Shown here: piece by piece, positions 1 to 5,901 of the stretch
How the letters are laid out: every line of letters starts with the position of its first letter
Numbering within the stretch: the first letter of the stretch is position 1
Assembly (NCBI GenBank): GCA_026395615.1
Contig: JAPLYH010000048.1
Span: 1 to 5,929 of the forward strand
Reading direction: 5' to 3'
Length of the DNA: 5,929 nt
DNA from: Candidatus Parcubacteria bacterium
GTDB lineage: Bacteria > Patescibacteriota > Minisyncoccia > Minisyncoccales > PEYH01
Made by a program: the position numbers and the translations under genes
The notes under the pieces: model-generated
Seen by the model: only the letters and a program-made list of their open reading frames with translations
Database searches by the model: none
Told to the model about the DNA's origin: nothing

Positions 1-785
1 AAATCAAAAAGATGATAATTTTTTGCTAATTGCTGGTCTTTAATTATAATATCGGACATCACCTTTGAGTGTTCAAAGTTTTTTAATCCGCACTGGTGAA
101 TAATTTCAAAATTTTTGAGCAAATCAGGTAAAGCGGTAAGAAGTAATTCATTAAGGACTTGCGCTCCTTGTGAACCGCCCCATACGAATATTACAGGTTT
201 TTCTCCTGATAAATTGAATATCTGTTCATCTTCCCCATCCTCTTTTGTTAGTAAGTTTTTTCTTATCGGGTTTCCTAAGCAAATAATTTTTGATGCAGGA
301 ATATTTTCAATTGTTGTTTCTGGAAATGAGGTGAAAATAGCAGTGGCTTTTTTGGCGAACATTTTTGTTGTTTTTCCAGGAATAATATCCGATTCGTGAA
401 TAAAAAGCGGTATTCCCAATATCTTCGCAGCAAAATTAACCGGTAAAGCGCCAAATCCTCCCTTGCTGAAAATAATATCAGGTGAAATTATTGAAACATA
501 TATCAATGATTGAACAAACCCAATAGGAATTTTAAATAATATATCAACAAAATTTTGGACAATACTCTTCGGAGTAATATATCTCCTTATCTTTCCAGCT
601 AAAATTGATTTCATTTCAACATTTTCTTTCCTGAGCAGTTCCTTGGTTACTTTTCCTTCAGGTCCGATAAAATAAATTCTTAAATTTTTATCTTTAATTT
701 CGGGAAGGTTTTTCAATTCTCTGATTATGGCAATTATCGGGAAAAGGTGGCCGCCCGTTCCCCCACCGGTAAAAATTATTTTCAT
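1..785 (-). CDS. murG: MurG, UDP-GlcNAc:lipid I N-acetylglucosaminyltransferase (partial, C-terminus outside window)
   Basis: MurG moves GlcNAc from UDP-GlcNAc onto lipid I to make lipid II on the inner face of the membrane. I translated this frame by hand from the ATG at 785-783. It stays open to base 1, giving 261 residues; the family is usually about 355, so roughly the last 90-100 residues are missing because of the window edge, not a mutation. Seen: the N-terminal glycine loop GGGTGGH (residues 7-13), KGGFGALP (108-115), HESD (130-133; the family usually has HExN, so the last position is changed to Asp), SFPET (153-157), GNPIR (171-175), the second glycine loop GGSQGA (203-208) and HQCG (230-233). 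Residues 81-102 are hydrophobic, fitting the membrane-associated patch. It starts 13 nt after the ftsW stop with no recognisable Shine-Dalgarno site, so it is probably co-transcribed with ftsW. The identification is secure. Confidence 0.95.
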   Translation of the reverse strand, partial: MKIIFTGGGTGGHLFPIIAIIRELKNLPEIKDKNLRIYFIGPEGKVTKELLRKENVEMKSILAGKIRRYITPKSIVQNFVDILFKIPIGFVQSLIYVSIISPDIIFSKGGFGALPVNFAAKILGIPLFIHESDIIPGKTTKMFAKKATAIFTSFPETTIENIPASKIICLGNPIRKNLLTKEDGEDEQIFNLSGEKPVIFVWGGSQGAQVLNELLLTALPDLLKNFEIIHQCGLKNFEHSKVMSDIIIKDQQLAKNYHLFD

Positions 786-798
786 GTTTTTATTTGAT

Positions 799-1908
799 TT
801 AAAAAATCTTTTTAGCATATTTTGATATATTTAAGAGTATTCCTATCGCAATTAATTCAACGACTAAATGAGAGCTCCCATAACTGACTAATGGCAAAGG
901 TATTCCTGTTAATGGCAATATTCCCATCATAGCGCCAATATTTATAAGAGCTTGGGCGGTTATCCAGATAGTGATGCCCACTGCCATAAGTTTAAAAAAT
1001 ATATCAGATGATTGTTTGGCTACTTTAAGTCCTTGCCAAGCGAAAACCAAAAAAAGAGATATCAAAATTAAGGATCCAATAAACCCTGCCTCTTCTGCAA
1101 AAACAGCAAAAATACTGTCAGTCATAGGTTCTGGCAAAAAACCGGCTTTCTGGACGCTTAAACCCAGTCCTTGTCCCATTATTGCTCCTGAACCAACAGC
1201 AATCAGCGCTTGTTTTACTTGATATCCTACTCCCAGGGGTTGTGCATCGGGACGAAGAAATACCAATAATCGATTAAGACGATATGGAGCTATTTTAATT
1301 AATATGCCTAATACGCCTACGCCGCCTAAAATTAACAGACCAGTTTGCCATAAAGGGGTACCGGCGCAAAAATACATTGACATAGTTATAGCTGCGATAC
1401 TTACCAAGGTTCCGATATCCGGTTGTTTTATTAATAAACCGCAGACGATTCCTAATATTACAATAAATGGAAGCAATACTCGGAATCCTTTTTTATCTTG
1501 TTCTTTATGTTTTGTAAGCCAGGCGGACAGATAAATAATAAATGCGAGTTTTAATAATTCAGACGGCTGGATAACTATTGGTCCTAACGCCACCCATCGT
1601 CTCGCTCCTCCTATGAACACTCCGATTTTTGGAAGGAATACTAATACCATAAGTACAATAACCGCTAAAATCGCAGGGAGACAAAGTTTTTTTAAATAAT
1701 TCAGGTTGATTTTATAAGCTATAAATCCAAGGATTATTCCGGGAATATATCCAAAGAGCATTTGATGTATTAGATAGTAAAAAGAATTGCCTGTTATTTT
1801 TTGAGATACAGTTATAGAAACGCCGGTTAAAATAGCAAAACCCAAAATTAGCAAAAGAGAAATATTTGCTAAAAGCACAAAATTTGGATGGTTTTTTTGC
1901 TTTTTCAT
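799..1908 (-). CDS. ftsW: FtsW/RodA-type SEDS peptidoglycan glycosyltransferase
   Basis: This is an integral membrane SEDS protein that polymerises lipid II into glycan strands. Its place between murD and murG points to the divisome enzyme FtsW rather than RodA. At 369 residues it is a usual length, and about ten hydrophobic segments are visible. Family motifs seen: GARRW (101-105), QPSELLK (114-120), QPDIGT (162-167), FLRPDAQPLGVGYQ (217-230), GQGLG (245-249), LPEPMTDSIFAVFAEEAGFIG (258-278, in which Asp264 matches the essential extracellular-loop aspartate of SEDS enzymes) and LPLTGIPLPLVSYGSS (331-346). The last motif normally reads SYGGS followed by small residues; here it continues SSHLVVE, which puts His347 and Glu351 where small or polar residues are common. 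The start ATG overlaps the murD stop (ATGA), indicating translational coupling. No Shine-Dalgarno site is apparent. Confidence 0.95.
   Translation of the reverse strand: MKKQKNHPNFVLLANISLLLILGFAILTGVSITVSQKITGNSFYYLIHQMLFGYIPGIILGFIAYKINLNYLKKLCLPAILAVIVLMVLVFLPKIGVFIGGARRWVALGPIVIQPSELLKLAFIIYLSAWLTKHKEQDKKGFRVLLPFIVILGIVCGLLIKQPDIGTLVSIAAITMSMYFCAGTPLWQTGLLILGGVGVLGILIKIAPYRLNRLLVFLRPDAQPLGVGYQVKQALIAVGSGAIMGQGLGLSVQKAGFLPEPMTDSIFAVFAEEAGFIGSLILISLFLVFAWQGLKVAKQSSDIFFKLMAVGITIWITAQALINIGAMMGILPLTGIPLPLVSYGSSHLVVELIAIGILLNISKYAKKIF
1905..1908 (-). other. ATGA stop/start overlap coupling murD to ftsW
   Basis: The TGA stop of murD (1907-1905) and the ATG of ftsW (1908-1906) share the tetranucleotide ATGA. 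With no Shine-Dalgarno sequence before ftsW, initiation probably depends on ribosomes terminating on murD. The overlap also shows that TGA is a stop here, which argues against a code in which UGA is read as glycine. Confidence 0.9.
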
Positions 1909-3257
1909 TTAGATAATTGTTTAACAAATTTTTGGAATTGTTCTCCCCTATCTTTATAATCTTTGAATATTCCAAAACTGGCAGCTCCTGGGGATAATAA
2001 GCATACTTCTTGAGGTTCTGTATTTCTATAGCAAGACCTTACCGCTTCCTCCATATTTTTTACTAAGATAAATTTTAAACCCGCTCCCTTTTTTTCTTTA
2101 GATAATGCTTGCTTTATTCTCTTTCCTGAAGGCGGAAAAAGAATTATTGTTTTTACATTATTTTTAACTACTATTTTTGCCAATTCAAAAAAATTTAAAT
2201 TCCTTTCATAACCGCCTAAGATTATAGTTTGCGGTTTAATCGCTTTTATCGCGCATATGGCAGCAATTGGCTCGCTGGCAAAACTATCATCATAAAAATT
2301 AATTCTTTTGAATTTTCCAAAAAATTGCAAACAATGTTTTTGGGTTTTATATTCTTTTATTGATTTTCTTATTTTACGAACAGGAATTTTTAATAAACAG
2401 GCAGTACATACCACTGCCATAATATCGTAAATAAAATGTTCTCCTTGCAAAGGAACATCTTTTAATTTAATAATTTCATTCTTTTTGAAAAATATGGCTT
2501 GTTTTGTAAAATAGCAGTCATTTTTAGGATTTTTACCGAAACTAATTTTTTGGCTCAAAACCTTTTTCGCCAAATTTTTCAATTCAGGAGAATCATTGTT
2601 AAAGATAAAGAAATCATTGCTCTTTTGCCAAAGAGTGATATTTGTTTTGGCTGAAAAATATTCTTTTATATTTTTATAATAATCCAAATGCCCTTCATGG
2701 AAATTCAAAAATACCGCAATATGCGGACTGATTTTTAATTGCTCCAACTGATGGGCAGACATTTCAAAAACAAATGTGTTTTTTGATTTTCCGTTTTCAA
2801 AATAATTTAATGGAGGATTTCCGATATTGCCAATAAGTTCAGCTTTTTTGCTGCTGGTTTTGAGAATATTATATAGCAAAATAGATGTTGTCCCCTTTCC
2901 CTTTGTTCCTGTTATTCCTATTGTTTGTTTCGAATATCTGTCTAGAAAAATTTCTGTTTGAGATGTAATTATTTGATTTTTTGAAAGATAGGGCAAAATT
3001 ATCTTTTTTGGAACTCCTGGAGTTTTAATGATTATGTCGTATTCTGTTATTGATTTAAGATAGTTTTTCCCAAGATGAAGTTTTATATTTCTATCCTTGC
3101 TTATTATCTTTTTAAAACTTTCAGGCAATTCTTTTAAAGTTGTTTTATCCGCAAGCCCGATATTTTTATCGGGGAATTGTTTTCGCAGAAATCTAAAACT
3201 GGACTCCCCTTCTCTGGCCAGTCCTAAAATTAATATTTTTTTATTAGCGAAATTCAT
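1905..3257 (-). CDS. murD: MurD-family UDP-MurNAc-L-alanine:glutamate ligase, possibly MurD2-like (L-Glu adding)
   Basis: A cytoplasmic ATP-dependent Mur ligase of 450 residues, normal for MurD. Order seen: an N-terminal Rossmann-like domain with GLAREGESS (12-20) and KTPGVP (78-83); an ATPase domain with the P-loop GITGTKGKGTT (114-124); FEMSAHQLEQL (164-174); LNFHEGHLDYYKNIKEYFSAK (184-204), which matches the MurD H-L-D signature; and a C-terminal domain with DDSFASEP (323-330), GGYERNLNF (348-356) and LSPGAASFGIFKDYKDRGEQF (421-441). Canonical MurD has TNGKST in the P-loop, DSKATN in the C-domain and LSPACAS near the end, so several substrate-side positions differ. Because a MurL-like epimerase gene sits just upstream, I infer that this ligase may add L-glutamate (MurD2 activity) instead of D-glutamate; sequence alone cannot prove that. 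The start at 3257 follows a weak AAAG and an 11-T tract. The 3' end overlaps ftsW by 4 nt. Confidence 0.9.
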   Translation of the reverse strand: MNFANKKILILGLAREGESSFRFLRKQFPDKNIGLADKTTLKELPESFKKIISKDRNIKLHLGKNYLKSITEYDIIIKTPGVPKKIILPYLSKNQIITSQTEIFLDRYSKQTIGITGTKGKGTTSILLYNILKTSSKKAELIGNIGNPPLNYFENGKSKNTFVFEMSAHQLEQLKISPHIAVFLNFHEGHLDYYKNIKEYFSAKTNITLWQKSNDFFIFNNDSPELKNLAKKVLSQKISFGKNPKNDCYFTKQAIFFKKNEIIKLKDVPLQGEHFIYDIMAVVCTACLLKIPVRKIRKSIKEYKTQKHCLQFFGKFKRINFYDDSFASEPIAAICAIKAIKPQTIILGGYERNLNFFELAKIVVKNNVKTIILFPPSGKRIKQALSKEKKGAGLKFILVKNMEEAVRSCYRNTEPQEVCLLSPGAASFGIFKDYKDRGEQFQKFVKQLSK

Positions 3258-3268
3258 AGCTTTATATT

Positions 3269-3279
3269 AAAAAAAAAAA
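3269..3279. repeat. 11-base homopolymer A tract (T on the coding strand) just upstream of murD
   Basis: Eleven consecutive A on the plus strand lie 12 bases before the murD start codon. Such a tract is prone to slippage and to sequencing error. It lies outside coding sequence, so a length change would alter the murD leader or promoter spacing, not the protein. Confidence 0.85.
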
Positions 3280-3301
3280 CAAAAATTGACGAGATATTTA
3301 T

Positions 3302-3343
3302 ATTTAAAAAGCAATAGGCCACAGTTATCGCTAACCGTGGCCT
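3302..3343 (-). terminator. Rho-independent terminator of the small-ORF cassette
   Basis: Read on the minus strand, an 11-bp stem (3343-3333 with 3326-3316) starts A-GGCCAC and closes with GTGGCC-T, contains one G-U pair, and has a 6-base loop AGCGAT. After ATTGC comes a run of five T (3310-3306). It begins 37 bases after the stop codon of the 102-residue ORF. If it works, it ends the cassette transcript before murD, so murD-ftsW-murG would need read-through or their own promoter. Confidence 0.8.
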
Positions 3344-3380
3344 TACGCAACTGACTTTCAGCCGGATGGGTTTTCCTCCA

Positions 3381-3689
3381 CTATCCAACTTTGATTGTAT
3401 GTCGCTGTTTGATTGCGACCACAACCCCGGACAAAGGCCAAACAATGAATGCCCATCCGAAGAAATAGGCAAACGCCCAAGCCCAGTGTTCGTGCAACGG
3501 ACGAAAGATGCCGTTGAGGATGATCGCGGTGAAGATCGGGGTAAACACGGGGATCCCCCTATGAAAGAACCACCAATCGTCAGCCGCCCTGAGTCCTTCA
3601 ATGAACCAACCCAAGAAGATGTTGAGGAACTTGAAGTACTCCTCAATACTTTCTTGCCACCAGGTGCCGAAATCCCTTCTACTTTTCAT
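3381..3689 (-). CDS. Small Trp-rich membrane protein of unknown function, in a GC-rich cassette
   Basis: I do not recognise this 102-residue protein. It has nine tryptophans (residues 10, 11, 28, 39, 40, 69, 71, 79, 84), many aromatics, an N-terminal half that could be amphipathic or interfacial (8-40), and two probable membrane segments (about 45-62 and 69-93) joined by a short polar loop RPLHEH. The tail QRHTIKVG is basic, as is the start MKSRR. I chose this frame because the ATG lies 7 nt after a perfect AGGAGG, itself downstream of a strong promoter; the competing open frames here lack such signals. My hand count of 3381-3600 gives about 52% GC, against roughly 25-30% in samples of murL, so codon use is unlike the neighbours. 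It lies between murL and murD as a separate transcription unit. Recent acquisition, or a native gene under unusual constraint, are both possible. Confidence 0.75.
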   Translation of the reverse strand: MKSRRDFGTWWQESIEEYFKFLNIFLGWFIEGLRAADDWWFFHRGIPVFTPIFTAIILNGIFRPLHEHWAWAFAYFFGWAFIVWPLSGVVVAIKQRHTIKVG

Positions 3690-3696
3690 GTCGCTT

Positions 3697-3702
3697 CCTC
3701 CT
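3697..3702 (-). promoter_or_regulatory. Consensus Shine-Dalgarno site AGGAGG for the small membrane ORF
   Basis: AGGAGG on the minus strand is followed by 7 bases (AAGCGAC) and then ATG. It is the only full-consensus ribosome binding site in the window, and it decides the start at 3689. The five pathway genes have nothing comparable before their starts. Confidence 0.85.
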
Positions 3703-3738
3703 CGCTTTATATGGGTTTTGTGTCAGTACGTATCTTAT

Positions 3739-3767
3739 AGTATACCAAGAAATATGTCTTTAGTCAA
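3739..3767 (-). promoter_or_regulatory. Sigma70-type promoter driving the small-ORF cassette
   Basis: On the minus strand the -35 box is TTGACT (3767-3762), the spacer is exactly 17 bases, and the -10 box is TATACT (3744-3739), preceded by TGG as in an extended -10. Each hexamer matches 5 of 6 consensus positions. Transcription should start near 3732, leaving a leader of about 43 bases that contains the AGGAGG site. The -35 box overlaps the last codons and TAA stop of murL, so the promoter sits as tightly as possible behind that gene. High or constitutive expression is inferred. Confidence 0.85.
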
Positions 3768-5031
3768 TGATACGGCGAGTCAGAGTTTTAAATTTTACTA
3801 AGAGTATTGGCAATTGTTTTTGTTTTTTCGCTTTTTTAAGAGATAAAGAAAAAGCAGAAATATTTTCCTTTGTTGTGCCAACGCAATCAAATGGCTTAAA
3901 CTTCTTGTTTCCGATTAATTGTTCCATTAAAGGAATGAGTTTTTTATCTTCAAAAAGATTTTTATTAAATATTCTTATTAATTTTTTTTCTTCCATGAAC
4001 GGGTATAGGGCAGTAAAAACAAATAAACATTTTGCGCACTGACCGCACCATCCATTAGAACCCCCTTTTATTTTGTAGGCATTATTACAGCTTAAAAAAC
4101 TTGAATGATATTTTTTCAGTTTGGAAAATTTTTTAGCAATTTCAAGTTCTGAGAATTTTCTTAATGGGCTATAAATTTTGACATCTTTAAGCAAATATTT
4201 TTTTGTGTAATTTTGTATGAGTTTTTCAAAATCAATACTTTTTGACCATTGGTGATTTATCCATTTTCCTTTATATTTTACGTTTCCTTCATTAGCACTT
4301 TTTTCCCAAGAAAAAACGACTGTTTTATAATCAAATATATTTGCCAGGAATATTCCTAAAAACGAGAGAAAAGCGGAAAAAGGAACGTGTCCATTTAAAA
4401 ATCCTTTTTTATTCAATGTAAAAAGTTTTTCATCTAATTTTCTTTCAATAAAAATATTTTCCCTTAATCCTGCGATTTTAATAATATCTTTTTGGGGCTT
4501 GAAAGCATTTAAAACAAATGTGCCGAGATTTTTTTGGCGCTTTTTAAACATCTCAATTGTTATTGGAGCATCCTTCCCTCCGCCAACAGGAATCAAAACT
4601 TTTTTATCGTTTAATTTTTTATTAGAAACATTAAATCTAGATTTGCTTTTACTGGTTATTATTTTTATAAAATCAGGTTTTGTGAAATCAATTTTGTTTT
4701 CGTAAAAATATTGACCCATCCCATTGATAATAATCTTTTCCAGGAAAGCAATTTGATTTTTATCCAAATTGCCAGCTTCAATGTTTATAATCGGAGAACA
4801 GGTTAATTTCCAATAATTCAGCATTTCAATCAAGCCAAGATGGAAAACGAAATTATCAATATCTTTTAATCCAGATTTTTTAATATTTTTAATAGTAACC
4901 TCTGTTTTAAAATTTAAATTTGGTTTAATCAAAAAATCAAACCAAATTTTTAAATTTGCTCCAGTTGTTTTGTAATTAAAATCCTTATAAACAAATTCTT
5001 TGTATTTTTTTCGCAGTTGTTCCGTGTTCAT
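3760..5031 (-). CDS. murL: MurL-like UDP-MurNAc-L-Ala-L-Glu epimerase
   Basis: MurL, described in Xanthomonas oryzae, is an ATP- and Mg-dependent epimerase that turns the terminal L-Glu of UDP-MurNAc-L-Ala-L-Glu into D-Glu, allowing a cell to make peptidoglycan without glutamate racemase. I recognise the family from the motif order: PVGGGKDA (148-155), a PP-loop-like nucleotide site; FLNGHVPFSA (211-220); SWEKSANEGN (241-250); NHQWSKS (259-265); SCNNAYK (314-320); WCGQCAKCLFVF (328-339) with Cys329, Cys332 and Cys335; and KPFDCVG (379-385). The 423-residue length fits the family. No signal peptide or membrane segment is seen, so it should be cytoplasmic. It starts 2 nt after the upstream Gmad2/GerMN gene and lies one cassette away from murD, which supports the function. 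Oddity: the PP-loop ends in Ala155 where Ser is usual for this motif. The alternative is another PP-loop ATP pyrophosphatase, which I think less likely. Confidence 0.82.
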   Translation of the reverse strand: MNTEQLRKKYKEFVYKDFNYKTTGANLKIWFDFLIKPNLNFKTEVTIKNIKKSGLKDIDNFVFHLGLIEMLNYWKLTCSPIINIEAGNLDKNQIAFLEKIIINGMGQYFYENKIDFTKPDFIKIITSKSKSRFNVSNKKLNDKKVLIPVGGGKDAPITIEMFKKRQKNLGTFVLNAFKPQKDIIKIAGLRENIFIERKLDEKLFTLNKKGFLNGHVPFSAFLSFLGIFLANIFDYKTVVFSWEKSANEGNVKYKGKWINHQWSKSIDFEKLIQNYTKKYLLKDVKIYSPLRKFSELEIAKKFSKLKKYHSSFLSCNNAYKIKGGSNGWCGQCAKCLFVFTALYPFMEEKKLIRIFNKNLFEDKKLIPLMEQLIGNKKFKPFDCVGTTKENISAFSLSLKKAKKQKQLPILLVKFKTLTRRIID

Positions 5032-5033
5032 TT

Positions 5034-5876
5034 TTATGGCTGAAGTATATCTTCTGTTCTGCCGTTCACTGAAATAATAACTTGCTTAACAGAAGAAAAT
5101 TGTTTTAAGGTTTCAGTGATCTGACTTCTAATAGCGCTTACTCTGCAAGAACCGCCCACTTGGAATTCGATTTGTTCGTCAAAATCAATTTTAGCCACAC
5201 CATTTTCTATTGTTAGTTTTTGAATTTTGACATTTGGATTTATGCTCGTAAAAAACTTATCATTTGTTTCTTTTTGAGTAGGGCCTTTTAATAATTCTTC
5301 TATTGCAGCTCGGGCAATCGCCGATGTTTTTGGAACAATTCTTTTAACCGGGAAAACTTTGTTACAAGAAAACTCCGGATCTAAATCGCTGTTATTAAAA
5401 AATACATTAATCTCCATAGAATCAGTCGGAGAGATGATAATCGGTATTTCTATACTTTTATCGTTTTCCGGAAGTCCGGAAGGATTATCTTTTTGAAGAA
5501 CAAGAATAGCGCTGGTCGTTGCAATGGCATTATATACTAATTCACCCTTGAATGGCACAAAATCCGTAGTCATCCAATCGCTTGTTGCCTGGACATAATG
5601 AGCTGCGATTTCCTGCCTTTTATCATCAAGCAGTTTTACTGGAAAGCTTGCTTCAAAAAACCAATACCCTCTCGCAGTTCCTTCAATAGTAATGGGGCTG
5701 CTGACAATTTGATTCGCTTGGGGCGAAGTTAAAATAATTTCATTATTTGTGGTTGGCGTAGGGCTTGGGCTTGGAGTTGGTTGGGGTTCTGAATTTTTTC
5801 CAGCATTAATTAAAACTAAAATTCCCATTGCCACCAATAGGACAAAAACAGCAATAATGTTGATGATTTTACTCAT
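5034..5876 (-). CDS. Membrane-anchored Gmad2 and GerMN domain protein
   Basis: A 280-residue protein with a short cytoplasmic start, one membrane helix (about 6-25), a Pro/Thr/Ser linker (30-43, with TPSPSPTPT), a Gmad2 immunoglobulin-like domain (about 46-148) and a GerMN domain (about 156-277). Gmad2 signs are LTSPQANQIVSSPITIEGTA (49-68), WFFEASFPV (72-80), the run WMTTDFVPF (101-109) and KDNPSGLPEND (129-139). GerMN signs are VFPVKRIVPKT (174-184), ARAAIEELLKGPT (188-200), IENGVAKIDFDE (223-234) and a final SVKQVIISVNGR (262-273). There is no lipobox Cys, so it is a signal-anchor protein with its domains outside the membrane. These domains are named from spore germination proteins but also occur in non-sporulating bacteria; binding to cell-wall material is inferred. 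The stop is 2 nt before murL, so the two are probably co-transcribed. Confidence 0.85.
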   Translation of the reverse strand: MSKIINIIAVFVLLVAMGILVLINAGKNSEPQPTPSPSPTPTTNNEIILTSPQANQIVSSPITIEGTARGYWFFEASFPVKLLDDKRQEIAAHYVQATSDWMTTDFVPFKGELVYNAIATTSAILVLQKDNPSGLPENDKSIEIPIIISPTDSMEINVFFNNSDLDPEFSCNKVFPVKRIVPKTSAIARAAIEELLKGPTQKETNDKFFTSINPNVKIQKLTIENGVAKIDFDEQIEFQVGGSCRVSAIRSQITETLKQFSSVKQVIISVNGRTEDILQP

Positions 5877-5901
5877 TCTTTAAAAAGTTAAGTATTTTTT
5901 A

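Noticed and set aside
115..399. Plus-strand open frame of 94 codons
   Set aside because: It is antisense to murG, whose conserved motifs lie in the opposite strand over the same bases.
1712..1975. Minus-strand 87-codon frame spanning the murD-ftsW junction
   Set aside because: It is an out-of-frame reading of two well-supported genes and shows no motif.
3295..3306. Short tandem TATTTA repeat beside the terminator as a possible insertion-site duplication
   Set aside because: It is two copies of an AT-rich hexamer with no matching copy at the other end of the cassette near 3768-3780, so it is probably composition.
3254..3646. Second minus-strand frame of 130 codons rich in Ser, overlapping the small membrane ORF and running into murD's start
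   Set aside because: It starts inside the chosen ORF without a ribosome binding site, has a low-complexity Ser-rich composition typical of an out-of-frame translation, and crosses the terminator.
3366..3740. Plus-strand open frame of 124 codons across the cassette
   Set aside because: It is antisense to the small membrane ORF, has no ribosome binding site or promoter of its own, and would read through the terminator hairpin's flank and the opposite promoter; its openness follows from the high GC here.
3302..3767. Structured non-coding RNA instead of a protein gene in the GC-rich cassette
   Set aside because: A perfect AGGAGG at 7 nt from ATG and a sensible membrane-protein pattern favour coding; apart from the terminator I found only weak 4-bp pairings.
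5755..5795. Repetitive DNA encoding Pro-Thr/Pro-Ser pairs as a possible regulatory repeat
   Set aside because: It codes in frame for the flexible linker between the membrane anchor and Gmad2 domain, which is sufficient explanation.
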